A stretch of DNA of 64,000 nucleotides, taken from contig NC_058190.1 in assembly GCF_907165205.1 (NCBI RefSeq), positions 37,103,345 through 37,167,344 on the forward strand, in the 5' to 3' direction. The translations under genes and the position numbers were made by a program. The notes below the pieces were generated by a model, which did not search any database, was not told the DNA's origin, and was given only the letters and a program-made list of their open reading frames with translations. This DNA comes from Coccinella septempunctata (Eukaryota > Arthropoda > Insecta > Coleoptera > Coccinellidae). The first letter of the stretch is position 1. The number at the start of each line of letters is the position of its first letter. Positions 54,546 through 64,000 of this stretch are shown here, in pieces.

Positions 54546-55915
54546 CATTTATAAACTACAAATGAAGACCGAATCCGTTTTTCGTTCTAGACATGCGTCG
54601 TCCGTTGTTCTATGAAATTTTGAATATTGGACCCCGCGTCCTTACCCCTGCTCCAAGCAGCATATCAAAGGACAAAAAACTGCCCGACAAACTGCATTTC
54701 TCAATGAATGGGTCCCTATATATCTGAAGTGGGTGCTCCCTCTTAGCTACCTACCGCTACATTCAAACATCTGAGCTCAAGTGGCCATTGTGCCCGGTTT
54801 TTCCATTCCAGAATCCCTTCGCGCACTTCGCACTCTTTGTCTGTGGTCTGTCCGTAACGAAAAAATACGGTACTCGATCGAGATAAAGCCTCCAATACAC
54901 TATTTAGGACTATATTCTGCGTCAATAATTCCTCTCACCTGGCACTTGAACCACTCCAAATGCTCTAAAACAGATTATTTTCGGCTTCTGTCACTTGAAC
55001 CGTTAATGCAAACTTCAGAGTATGTAGTTGGTGTTGAACAATGAATATTTTCCGTGTGAATTCCATTCTTTTTGAAAGGGCTTGTAACATTTTAACACAT
55101 CATTACCCGATGAACTTCCAAAGGAGAAACTCCGAAAGGAGTAGTGTTCCTTTCATTTCGATCAAAGGGATAACGATGCCTTAAAAAGTTTTCGTTCAGA
55201 AATTTCTGGGAAAACTCAATATAATCAAATAACTGTGCATTCCCTACCTACACAAATTTACCTTCGTTAACAGTTGCTCGTGCAAAATCTCTATTTTTCG
55301 AAGAAACAGAAATATCCTATTTCTAGGAGAATTTTTAAAGATGACCTTCGGAACCTTTTCTCCTCCTCTATAAGTATACAAAATTTACAGTTTTTTCAAA
55401 TCATTTTAGCATTTTTTTGTTGAGATACCCTTCTTTTATCTTGTGTCTATAAATTGGTCATTGCCCAACTTCTGACGTGTTTTGTTGTGTTACATTTTCG
55501 AATAAAACGTTGGAAATTATATCCTCGGATGTCAAGGTTGGGTCAATGATGGGATTACAATATGAAACATCTTGCCGAAACCTATTTGCGCTGGTTTTTA
55601 GAAGAAGTTTTTTTTTGCGAATTGAAAATATCACATTGACGTAAAGATACACTTTCCAAATCACACTACCAAAACCGCAAGCATAGTAGGTACAATTAAT
55701 TACACTTTTATTATATTATAATTTATTGCACGAATTTTATTAAACTTGCCATTCCCGAATGCCTGCTTGGTGTAGAGAATCTATGTAAATGATGCACCTC
55801 TAATTTTCGAAGTTAATTGTGATGGATTTGGACCAGAATTTATTACAAATCAATTCCAATGTCAGCGAGCCAGGGAAGGAGGAGCTGAGGTTAATGTTTT
55901 TTTTTAATCTCTTGA
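54546..55915. other. 1.4 kb without a gene
   Basis: Single-copy within the window. GC-richer at 54740-54960. No reading frame with a recognisable product. Confidence 0.4.
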
Positions 55916-56109
55916 ATCAATGGATGGGAAAGCATGGTCCTATTGCCTGGCCAGCATGTTCACCAGACCTCAATCCTTGAGGTTTTTTCATATGGGGATG
56001 TGTAAAAAATAAAATTCTCAAGATTACAATCATAAAGAAAGCTGATTTGAAGCAGAGTCAGGAACGCTATCAGAGACATTTCCCGCGTTATGTTTTAGAA
56101 TTTTGTTAG
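55916..56109 (+). pseudogene. Tc1-like transposase scrap with third catalytic block
   Basis: The frame from 55921 reads WMGKHGPIAWPACSPDLNP, stop, GFFIWGCVKNKILK, then KKADLKQSQERYQ to a stop near 56107. WPA-SPDLNP-D-FLWG-VK-K is the block around the third catalytic residue in Tc1-like enzymes. Here the catalytic acidic position is replaced near the stop codon. A dead remnant. Confidence 0.7.
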
Positions 56110-56261
56110 AAAAAGATGACTAGTTAGTCATCTAGTTAATGGTTCTCAATTTTAGAATTTTTTCTGAGTTGTATCAAATTTATTATAGAAATTCTGCACG
56201 ATATTTATTCAAATTGAGTGTAACATGAATAACATCAATTTATGGAAGTTACGTGTATACA

Positions 56262-56894
56262 TCAGGGTGAGTCTTTGAGTCGTACAAATATTTTAATAAT
56301 AATAATAGTAGATTCTTGAGGTCAAAAGAAACACTTTTTCCCTTTACAATTTTCTCGAAATCGGCTCTGTTCAAAAGATACAGGCTGTTGAAAAACCATA
56401 AAAAAATGTTATTTGCAGTTTTCTTTCATAAACAGTCTTACCGAATGAAATGAATTTCGGAATATAGTTTTTCATTTATACGATGAATCTTTTTCGAACA
56501 AAAGATATCACCCACGTTTTCCAGTTTTTTCATTATGGCCATTACCTACCATAAAAATACCAAATTCGAAGAACCCAACACTTGAAACTAAGTTTGACTC
56601 CATCTTATGAATATTTGAACGTTTTGTAAAATAGTAGTATTCTTCATATTTTGTGGTATAATGCGTCGTTTTCGAGTAATTAGGTATTTTGGCAGGATAT
56701 AAGATGCAAAAAATGTGTAGTGTCACAGATTTAGCTGATGCAAATTTTGTTTTTTCCAGGGGTGGCAAAGCTCATTATGAAAATTTGAAATAGCTTTTCA
56801 TCAGGGCCGAACCGGAAAAAATGGTAAAGGAAAAAAGTGTTTCTTTTGACCTAAAGAATCTACTGTTGAAATATTTCGACGAGTAAAAGACTAA
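56262..56894. mobile_element. Family A element
   Basis: Starts ATCAGGGTGAGTCTTTGAGT, contains a (TAA)n expansion in the left terminal repeat (TTTTAATAATAATAATAG), and loses the last bases of the right tip (GACGAGTAAAAGACTAATAT). Confidence 0.82.
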
Positions 56895-56967
56895 TATAGA
56901 CAATATATTTTTGAAACGCTCTTTTTTGTATGATATGATATCAAAAAAAGTTTTTTTTTTCACAGTT

Positions 56968-57262
56968 AGTACAGGAGATAAGAAAAAGTTGAATATAGTG
57001 TCGTATTCCCAGTGAAAAAGTGAGTGTAGAAAGTTTTTATCGTTTTAAGATATTTTCGAAAATAAAGAAGTTATGGCACATTTCGAACCAACAAAATATC
57101 AAAATTTGGTTATATCTTCAAGACAAATGAAGTTATCGTGAAACGGTTTCCACTAATGGACTTTTCACGAAAATCGAGCCCAGAATTCCTTTCAGCGTTT
57201 TCACCTGTCTAGTCTGGAAGTACCAGAAACAGCCAAAATCAAGCAATTTGGGTCACTCTGTA
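56968..57262. mobile_element. Family V element, longer copy
   Basis: AGTACAGGAGATAAGAAAAA, GTTGAATATAGTGTCGTATT, AAATAAAGAAGTTATGGCAC, GTCTGGAAGTACCAGAAACA, TTGGGTCACTCTGTA. Non-coding. Confidence 0.6.
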
Positions 57263-57577
57263 CTCTCATCTACATTGAAAGACTCCGATGATTTTAATAC
57301 TTTTAATGTTTCATTCTCATCTAAGTTTTTCTCTTATTTATTTGGAATTAGATATTTTCAATATTTGTGAAGTCGTCAATTTGTGAGAAATTTTCTGTTC
57401 GATTTCATTTCTAATAGCCTTTTTCTTGTGATTCGGCCTGAGTTTTTTTAATTGAGATCTTTTTTCTAGCCTGATGAACACAATGAAATTTTTCAAAATG
57501 TCGCTGAAAAAATAATAGTTTAAATTATTATACATTACTTTTTCGCACTTTTCTTCCATATTATTCCTTGTTCCTTG
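57263..57577. other. Short stretch with weak hairpin motif
   Basis: GCCTGATGAACACAATGAAA..CAAAATGTCGCTG at 57469-57503 is a diverged version of the GCCCTGATGAAG hairpin. Otherwise nothing. Confidence 0.35.
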
Positions 57578-58230
57578 TACAGGGTGGACACAATTCGTTT
57601 TCTACGTAAGGTATCTCTTATAGTACGAACTATAAGAGCTAGAAGAAAACGAATGAGACATTTCCATGCTCTTTTTCAGAGAAACAAAGAATGGTGAAAA
57701 CCGTAGCCTCCTACGATTCTTGGTTTTTGAGTTATAAGCAAAAAATGAGATTTTGACGATTTTGAAAAGTTCTCATAACTTTTTTGTCTTTCAAATTACA
57801 GATCTGAATATTGAACCTTCTACAGGCACTTTTTACGTTTAATCCACTGACGAGCTCTAGAAATTTTTTCATTTCGAATAATTTGACGAACTTTCGTATT
57901 TTTAAATGCAAACTTTTATTGAATTTGTTATTTTTGAATTGGAAAAAAATCTTTTGTCAGTAGATTCTACGTATAAAATCGCTTCACGAAACGATTCAGA
58001 AGTTCAGATGTGTAACTTCAAAGACAAAGAAGTTATGAGAACTTTTCGAAATCGTCAAAATCTCATTTTTTGCTAATAACTCAAAAACGAAGGATCGTAG
58101 AAGGCTACGGTTTTTACCATTCTTTGTTTCTCTGAAAAAGAAGAAGAGTTCGGAAAGTATCATCTGTTTTCTTCTGCTCTTATAGTTGTCGAGATCCCCT
58201 CAGTAGACAACAAATTTTGCCCACTCTGTA
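57578..58230. mobile_element. Family C foldback element, complete
   Basis: 653 bases from TACAGGGTGGACACAATTCG to CAAATTTTGCCCACTCTGTA. Arms about 280 bases in mirror order (TCCTACGATTCTTGGTTTTT / AAAACGAAGGATCGTAGAAG). Confidence 0.85.
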
Positions 58231-58279
58231 TATCTCCCATTGCCCAATTAATGTTATATTCGAAAAAAACCGTTGAATT

Positions 58280-58690
58280 TGTGCATATAAAACAGACTGG
58301 AGTATTTCTCCCCGGTACTCGTTCAAAACCCCAAAAACCATGGGAATGCGAGTATTCACCGTCACCGCATCCTCGGATATTCGCAGCTCAGTGCGTCGTG
58401 TGGGAGCGCGGGACCACAGTGCAGTGCGCGCCGGGGTACGCGCTCCTTCCGCAGACTACCCGCGACGCCCTTTGTCGCTGCTCATCCGCTCGGAGGCGCG
58501 TAGCTGGCCCGACGTCGAACCACCGCGGCGACGGCTTTCGTGTGCGATCAGCTCCCTGACTTCGAGCACTTCGCCCTGTCACCTCAATCGGTTTAATTGA
58601 CGTTTGACCGGAGGCATTTCCCTTCATGGGAATGCCGAAGGAATCGAGATCGAAGTTGTGGTCTACTGTTGCGAAATGGTATGGGCGCTC
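58280..58690. promoter_or_regulatory. CpG-rich island with TATA-like box
   Basis: TATAAAA at 58286-58292, then about 300 bases very rich in CpG (GTGCAGTGCGCGCCGGGGTA, CCGCGACGCCC, CGTAGCTGGCCCGACGTCGA, CCACCGCGGCGACGGC), the most GC-rich tract in the window. Three overlapping open frames on both strands reflect the lack of A/T stops. No protein family recognised. Could be a promoter or first exon of a neighbouring gene, or an enhancer. Confidence 0.35.
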
Positions 58691-58917
58691 ACACTTCGCT
58701 GGATTCGAAGAAAATCATTTCCTGGGAACCTTTCGTTTCTCGAATTGATCGGTAGATGATTGGAGTGAAGTCACGGTTCGATTTAGCGGGGATCTTGATA
58801 TTTATAAACTCCAATACATAATTGAATGGGAACCATAAAAAAGATTGAAGATATGACCCTACATTCAAATTTTCAGAGTTCATTTCAAAAGAAATTATTT
58901 CAAAGTATCAAGCCGGG
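58691..58917. other. Unassigned stretch
   Basis: Nothing recognised. Confidence 0.3.
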
Positions 58918-59029
58918 TTAATTTTTTTACGAGCGATAATCCAATTATGAGCATTCCAAATATCATTCTTGCACCAAATTATGACCTTCAAACGACCATT
59001 CAATGATTCTCTATTACAGCTACTCAATA
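58918..59029. repeat. Dispersed repeat W, copy 2, broken by mariner
   Basis: ATTATGAGCATTCCAAATAT, CATTCTTGCACCAAATTATG, ACGACCATTCAATGATTCTC resemble 6095-6205. The mariner tip follows immediately. Confidence 0.5.
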
Positions 59030-60168
59030 TAAGAGGATATATTGAAAAATTCTTAGCCTATATGTACTAGAGAACCAAACAGAATTTAAATGTCAAAATA
59101 TTTTATTACTCAACATATTCTAGTCTTGATTGGATACATTTATTACAGCGAACCTGAAACGTCTCTAGACCTTTCAAAAATTGTTTCTTCTTGCTCTGCA
59201 AACCAGACCTCCACAACTTTTATTACCTCCTCGTTGGAAGAAAATTCACGACCTTTTAACCTTTTTTTTTAGTTGGGGAATGAGATGATAGTCGGAGTCG
59301 GATGGAGCCAAATCTGCTGAATAAGGGGGGTGTCCTAGTATTTCAAACCCTAAATCACGAATTTTTTGCATGGCAACATGAGATTTGTGTGCAGGGGCGT
59401 TGTCCTGCAAAAACAGAACACCTTTGGATAACTTTCCGCGTCTTTTCTCTTTAATTTTTTTCCGTAGAGTGGTCAGTAAAGCCGAATAGTAATCTCTTGG
59501 AGAACCAGAGTGTCGCCATTCCATCTATTGTTGCTTTGTTTCTGGATCGTAGAAATATACCCAAGTCTCATCCATAGTAACAATTCGGTTTAAGAAGTCT
59601 ACATCGTTTTCAAATCGAGCACAGATCGAACGCGATGCTTCTACCCCTTGCTCGCTTTTGGTCAACATTCAAACATTTGGGGATCTATTTTGCAGCAATT
59701 TTTCTCATGTCCAAATTGACGTAAACTATATGATGAACGCGTTCGTATGAAATATTCAGTGTTTCAGATATCCGTTTAAGCCCAATTCGACGGTCTGATA
59801 AAATCATGTCATGAACTGCATCGATATTTTCAATAGACTAACAGAAACTGGCCTTCCCGATCGATCATCATATCTTCAATTGAAATTTTACCTCTTTTGA
59901 AGCTTGCAGTCCAATTTTTCACGGTCGCATACGAAGAACATTGATCACCAAGGGTATTAAGCATATTTTCGTAAATCTGCTCACCTCTTAACCCTTTTAA
60001 ATCATGTTCTTTTTTTTAAAATTCATTGCGTAACTCTGGTTTACTTTTTCGACCTCAAACTTCACACTGACACTTCTAATGAGTTATTGTTCGTTGCTAT
60101 GGAAACTCAATATTTTTTTTTATACATGGAACTGGTCTAGGCTAACTAGATATTAATACATCCTCGTA
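59030..60168 (-). mobile_element. Mariner copy 7, internally deleted
   Basis: 1139 bases between TAAGAGGATATATTG and AATACATCCTCGTA. Shorter than full-length copies because of a deletion of about 130 bases near 59493 and a loss around the start codon. Confidence 0.87.
59106..59995 (-). pseudogene. Mariner transposase (copy 7)
   Basis: The start and first residues are missing (the text changes near 59998 into the 5' untranslated part). The deletion joins HSGSPR directly to DYYSALLTTLR, removing the KKFRVQKSAGKVLAS..ITG strand of the catalytic core. VTMDETWVYF with the first Asp, LFLQDNAPAHKS, and SADLAPSDSDYHL with the third block (three extra bases) remain. TAA at 59106-59108. Confidence 0.86.
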
Positions 60169-60456
60169 TAGGGTGAGTCTTTGACTCGTATAAATATTTT
60201 AACAGTAGATTCTTGAGGTCAAAAGAAACACTTTTTCCTATACTATTTTTTCCGACTAGGCCCTGATAAAAAGATATAGCCATTTTAAGTTTTCATAATG
60301 AGCTGTGCCACACCTAGTAACCTTCAGAATTACTAGCTAAATCTGTGACACTACACATCTGTGGATCTTTTGAACAGAGTTGTATTCAGCCAATTTCTCA
60401 AATTTCAACAATACTCTTTAATTTTTGAACATCAAATTACTCGTAAACTGCACATT
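60169..60456. mobile_element. Family A left part, split by nested insertions
   Basis: AGGGTGAGTCTTTGACTCG through TCTGTGACACTACACATCTG to CGTAAACTGCACATTATA. It starts at the very base where mariner copy 7 ends. The sequence continues at 62089. Confidence 0.8.
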
Positions 60457-60830
60457 ATACTTTTATTTCAGCACTCGGTTGGCCATGAAATAATTTTCTC
60501 ATGTTTTTGTGACTAGAACATTCAAATATTATAGGCAACCCTGATTTTTTGATATCTACAATATATCAGACGGTAGAGAATATATTCAATTTCAGTGAAT
60601 TTATATAATGTTTCATCTGAATCTTATATTTTAGCTGAGTCAATCAGAAGATGTGATATCATTCCCAACCACTTCATCATATGCATTTCATATTGGCGTT
60701 GATTTTTTTGAAATCTACTCTACAACTTATGTAACGTCTTCAACCTTCAGAAAAAAAAGATAACCAACATTATCTCTCCTCAAGGCACTGCATATTATGT
60801 GCCAATAATTCAATAACCATAGGCGCCCGC

Positions 60831-60854
60831 AGGGGGGGCCATATGGCCCCCCCT
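60831..60854. repeat. Perfect 24-bp palindrome in hAT tip
   Basis: A, seven G, CCATATGG, seven C, T, fully self-complementary, just inside the left terminal repeat. Confidence 0.9.
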
Positions 60855-60995
60855 GAGATTCTGATCGCCTTATTTTTTTTCAGCACAACACCTTCAACAT
60901 TATCCTTCGTTTTGTGAAATTCATTGGTCAGCTAGATATAAATCTTTGCGAGTTTTCGCTGAAAACTTAGAAACTATATTCAAAAAGAAATTTCA

Positions 60996-61292
60996 ATGAA
61001 TTCTTCAACAACAAAAAGAGCTGCTCAATTATGGGCTGCAATAAACTCTTTCACTTTTGTGGTTTGTTTAACGGTAGCAAGTAAATATTCAAATATATTG
61101 GAACCAATAGCAAATACACTACAAGATGTTTTTATCAATTTTGTAGATGTTCAACGTCACATAAATTTTATTATAGATATATGTGGAAAATACCGTTCCG
61201 ATGATGCATGCGTCACAGAAATTTTTTCCAAACCATCATCTATTGCTCAGAGTCTCAAATATAGAGATTGGAAAACCACTAATTTGCGGTAG
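60996..61292 (+). pseudogene. hAT-type transposase/ZMYM-like fragment
   Basis: 98 codons: MNSSTTKRAAQLWAAINSFT, FVVCLTVASKYSNILEPIAN, TLQDVFINFVDVQRHINFI. The pattern W..A..SFEF.V.L.V..K.L....P....LQ......A...V resembles the region after the first catalytic block in the hAT-derived 52-kDa repressor/ZMYM1-like proteins (family knowledge from memory). The frame ends at TAG soon after, with no dimerisation domain. Placement inside a hAT-like element supports the call. Confidence 0.6.
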
Positions 61293-61490
61293 ACAAATGT
61301 ATACCTAATTATGAAGCATCTTCAGCTGATAATTACTTCGAAAAAATCTATATTCATCCAATATTTAGATCATCTGATTTCAGCCCTTGAAACGGGATTC
61401 TCAAAAAAAAATGAAATGCTTTTTTCTTTGTTCAATATTTTGCCCAAGAATTCAAAATTACTAGATATTGCATCTTGCGCATAAAAGGTC

Positions 61491-61985
61491 GTCCATATTT
61501 CTAACATTGAAGATTTTATGGAGCTCGATGCAGCCGTTCGGTCTTGACGATCATTTTATTGATTCCATCTTTTTGAAAATTTTTCGATAGTCACTGTTAG
61601 AGTAATTTTTCTCTCGATAAATCTAACCGTAGTTGGAAATGTGACACATATTCTGAAAGAGCAACTCCTCTAGTTGAAAATATGAAGATTTTATGGAGCT
61701 CGTTGCTGCAGTTCGGTCTTGACGATCATTTAATTGATTCCATCTATTTGGAAATTTTTCGATAGTCACCGTTAGAGTAATTTTCCTCTCAATAAAACTA
61801 ACCGTAGATGATGGAAATGTGAAACATATTCTGAAAGAGCAACTCCTCTAGTTGGAAATCTGAAGATTTTATGGAGCTCGTTGCAGCAGTTCGGTCTTGA
61901 CGATCATTTAATTGATTCCATCTTTTTGAAAATTTTTCAATAGTCACCGTAAGAGTAATTTTCCTCTCAATAAAAAAGAAAAATT
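61491..61985. repeat. Tandem repeat L, three units of about 175-178 bases
   Basis: GACGATCATTT..ATTGATTCC occurs at 61546, 61721 and 61899. Each unit also carries GATTTTATGGAGCTCG, TTCGGTCTTGACGATCA and GAGTAATTTTCCTCTC. Sub-terminal tandem repeats are common in hAT transposons as transposase binding zones; that role is inferred. Confidence 0.85.
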
Positions 61986-62088
61986 TCTGCGGGCGCCCAT
62001 GTCAATAACCCCACTTGCGTACTATACAGATAGGAATGTGTCAAATTTTCATGGCCAACCGAGTGCTAAAATATAAGTGAATGGAGTA

Positions 62089-62507
62089 TGCTTTTTAATT
62101 TTTGAACATTACTCGAGAACGGCGCATTAGAGGTACGAGAAAATATGAAGAATACTTTTATTTTACAAAACGTTCAAATATCCCTTAGTTTCAAGAGTTG
62201 GGTTCTTTGAATTTTGGTAGTTTTATGGTACATAATGGTCATAATGAGAAAACTGGAAAACGTGGGTATTATCTTGTGTTCGAAATAGATTTATCAAATA
62301 AATGAAAAACTACATTCCGAAATTCATTTCATTCGATAAAACCGTTTGTGTGATAGAACTAAAACTAACATTTTTTTATGGATTTTCAACAGCCTGTATC
62401 TTTTAAACCGAGCCGATTCTGAAAAAATGGTAGGGGAAAAAAGTGTTTCTTTTGACCTCAACAATCTACTGTTAAAATATTTATACGAATCAAAAGCTCA
62501 ATCTGTA
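62089..62507. mobile_element. Family A right part after nested insertions
   Basis: TTTTTAATTTTTGAACATTA through GAAAACGTGGGTATTATCTT and AGCCGATTCTGAAAAAATGG to CAAAAGCTCAATCTGTA. About 40 bases (AATTTTTGAACAT..ATTACTCG) are present on both sides of the N insertion, so either the target was duplicated or two A copies are involved. Confidence 0.75.
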
Positions 62508-64000
62508 GAAATAAGGGAATAATTTTGAACACATTTTTTCACTAAAGTGTATTAAACACTGATAAAACAAAATTAATAGCCATGAGTTTATAATTAGTGT
62601 TGGAATGTTTTTCATAATTATAAGGAACATCTTTCTTATAACCAAATTCTGTTGACCAGTGTTAAATCATCAAGTATTCTCTCCCCCATATATGCAAATT
62701 CCTTCTTATTCCGTGAATTCCCAACTGCCGGGCTTGCGTTGAATCTGCAGAATCGACACGATGTTCGTTAGCGTTCGCAAGGGCGCAAAGTCAAAGGTGA
62801 AAGAAGTGCTTAGAGCTGCAATATTTAGTGGTATACAAAGCGTATTACTATAAGGACACAGTGGGCGAGCGCTCTTGGCTATGAGCTCTCCAGACCTGAG
62901 ACAAGAACCCTCCTGCACCCGTCAGTAGTCCCCTCGACATGACTTTTTTATCAAGGATTGCCGAAAGGAAAGTTCTCCGTTGTACTTTGTGTTACGAATA
63001 TTTGAATTATGAAAAATTGAAGGGCTACGCTACCTACCACATATACCGGTCTATATATGTTACCTGTCCTACTTAAAATAATAAACAATTAAGTCAAAGA
63101 TTAAATTCAAGATTGATTTCTGGAAGATACGACGTTCAAATGATATTGAGTAAGTGTTGAGTTTGCTGGTAGGGAATCTGCCGATAGAAAACAGAATACC
63201 TACCTATAATTATAATAATAATTAAGTATTGTTAATTACAGTATTGATGAGGGAATTTTTTGTATATACATGTGCCTTAAAGTTAGGTAAGTTATCGATC
63301 AATATTCGAGAACAATTCAACGAAAAAGGGGAAAAAACATCGAGGTATAATGTTTTTTGTACTATAAATCATGTAAAAAAGTTGTGTTTCTATCTAAACC
63401 AAGCAGCAAATGAAGTGGGAAACCTAAAAAATTGACCAAGTTTGACAAGCTATAACTTCGACTTTACACTTTACTTTGATGATGTTAGATTTACACCACG
63501 AGAAGCAAAGCCTTATCTTTCGCCTATATGCCACTGGCACAAAGTATTTTTTTTCAATTCCTTCTCGTTGTACAGGATGTGAATGTAAGGCAGCCAAAAA
63601 TTTTCGATTTTTGCGAAGAATTTGGGAATAGTAGAGGACTAGAGGACCTACAGAGTTTTTTTTTCATGCTGGGTGGATTGTTAAGTCCTTGTCATTTTTC
63701 GGATACAATGCGTTGGTATATGGAAATATACCTATATATAAATCACGCTTTTTTCTTGAAATTCTAGCTATAACTTCGATATTTCTTCGCCGATGTTGGA
63801 TTTTTTGCCAGTGGTGAGTGGTCATCCTCATCATAAAATGACATTTTATGTACTGATTCCCGAACGAAAAGCCTAATATTTTTTATGACAAGCAGTTTTC
63901 GTCCGTATCAGATACATTTTGTCCGTAAACACTTTTCGGCCGCTCTGTTTGTCGCATAGAAGCAAATACGACAGTGGTGATTAATGAATTTCGAGCGAGA
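62508..64000. other. Terminal 1.5 kb, no gene assigned
   Basis: GC-richer, repeat-free at 62700-62935 (GGGCTTGCGTTGAATCTGCA, ACAGTGGGCGAGCGCTCTTG). Bases 63394-63436 (CCAAGCAGCAAATGAAGTGG, CTAAAAAATTGACC) resemble 9842-9887. Small open frames at 63229-63435 and 63528-63767 have no recognised product. Confidence 0.35.

Larger units (their letters stand above)
60818..62001. mobile_element. hAT-like element with 8-bp target duplication
   Basis: Inverted tips CATAGGCGCCCGCAG and, read inverted, CATGGGCGCCCGCAG (15 bases, one mismatch). TCAATAAC stands directly outside both tips (60810-60817 and 62002-62009), the 8-bp duplication expected of hAT transposons. It holds a transposase-like frame at 60996-61292 and three units of the 175-base repeat L at 61491-61985. 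1184 bases, non-autonomous. Confidence 0.85.
60457..62088. mobile_element. Family N element, itself interrupted by hAT
   Basis: Left part 60457-60817: TTTATTTCAGCACTCGGTTG, ACTAGAACATTCAAATATT, CATATTGGCG. Right part 62002-62088: CATGGCCAACCGAGTGCTAA to GTGAATGGAGTA. The left tip lacks its outer bases. Confidence 0.75.

Noticed and set aside
58251..58627. Three overlapping frames in the CpG-rich island
   Set aside because: Frames are open on both strands because stop codons are rare in GC-rich DNA. No family resemblance, so reported as an island and not a gene.
1..64000. tRNA, rRNA, CRISPR or bacterial operon features
   Set aside because: No cloverleaf with A and B boxes, no conserved rRNA blocks and no spaced direct-repeat array were seen. 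Spliced exons, AATAAA signals and mariner elements indicate insect nuclear DNA.

Overview
The window is AT-rich insect DNA. It contains the 3' end of one recognisable host gene, and most of the rest is dense, multiply nested transposon debris. Two coding exons on the + strand (19836-19922 and 30493-30753) join in frame. They encode the end of an NK2-class homeodomain, the NK2-specific domain and a short Gln-rich C-terminus ending in RAW. This identifies the gene as the Nkx2.1 orthologue scarecrow (scro). Its first half lies upstream of base 1, so bases 1-19835 are intron, 19923-30492 is the last intron, about 30754-32235 is the 3' UTR, and the rest is downstream flank or a neighbouring locus. 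I cannot fix the order from sequence alone. A beetle or similar insect is plausible but unproven. I see no rRNA, tRNA, CRISPR or bacterial feature.

Repeats dominate. (1) Seven copies of one mariner (D,D34D) element of about 1.28 kb, all broken, at 1545, 3459, 27427, 36180, 45530, 52343 and 59030. (2) A set of non-autonomous inverted-repeat elements with different interiors but nearly the same tip, TA plus CAGGGTG. In this annotation they are called A (about 0.65-0.7 kb, a dozen copies), B and C (foldback hairpins), D, E, F (0.55 kb), G, H (0.88 kb), P, Q (0.5 kb), R and V. (3) Tc1-like relics (N, plus two transposase scraps), a hAT-like element with an 8-bp target duplication, and a short TA-flanked MITE (K). 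(4) Non-LTR retrotransposon fragments, one with a YADD reverse transcriptase motif and two with TGAA-repeat tails.

Many insertions are nested and can be ordered in time. F lies in A at 10707, K in the mariner tip at 4464, a 430-bp insert in a mariner tip at 52355, and hAT in N in A at 60169-62507.

Between repeats lie islands of higher-complexity, more GC-rich, apparently single-copy DNA (about 9110-9880, 16480-16860, 26250-26880, 28760-29090, 34880-35200, 45110-45420, 47880-48260, 51126-51700, 58280-58690, 62700-62935). In the neighbourhood of a developmental homeobox gene these are the natural candidates for regulatory elements. The one at 58300-58660 is strikingly CpG-rich and has a TATA-like box.
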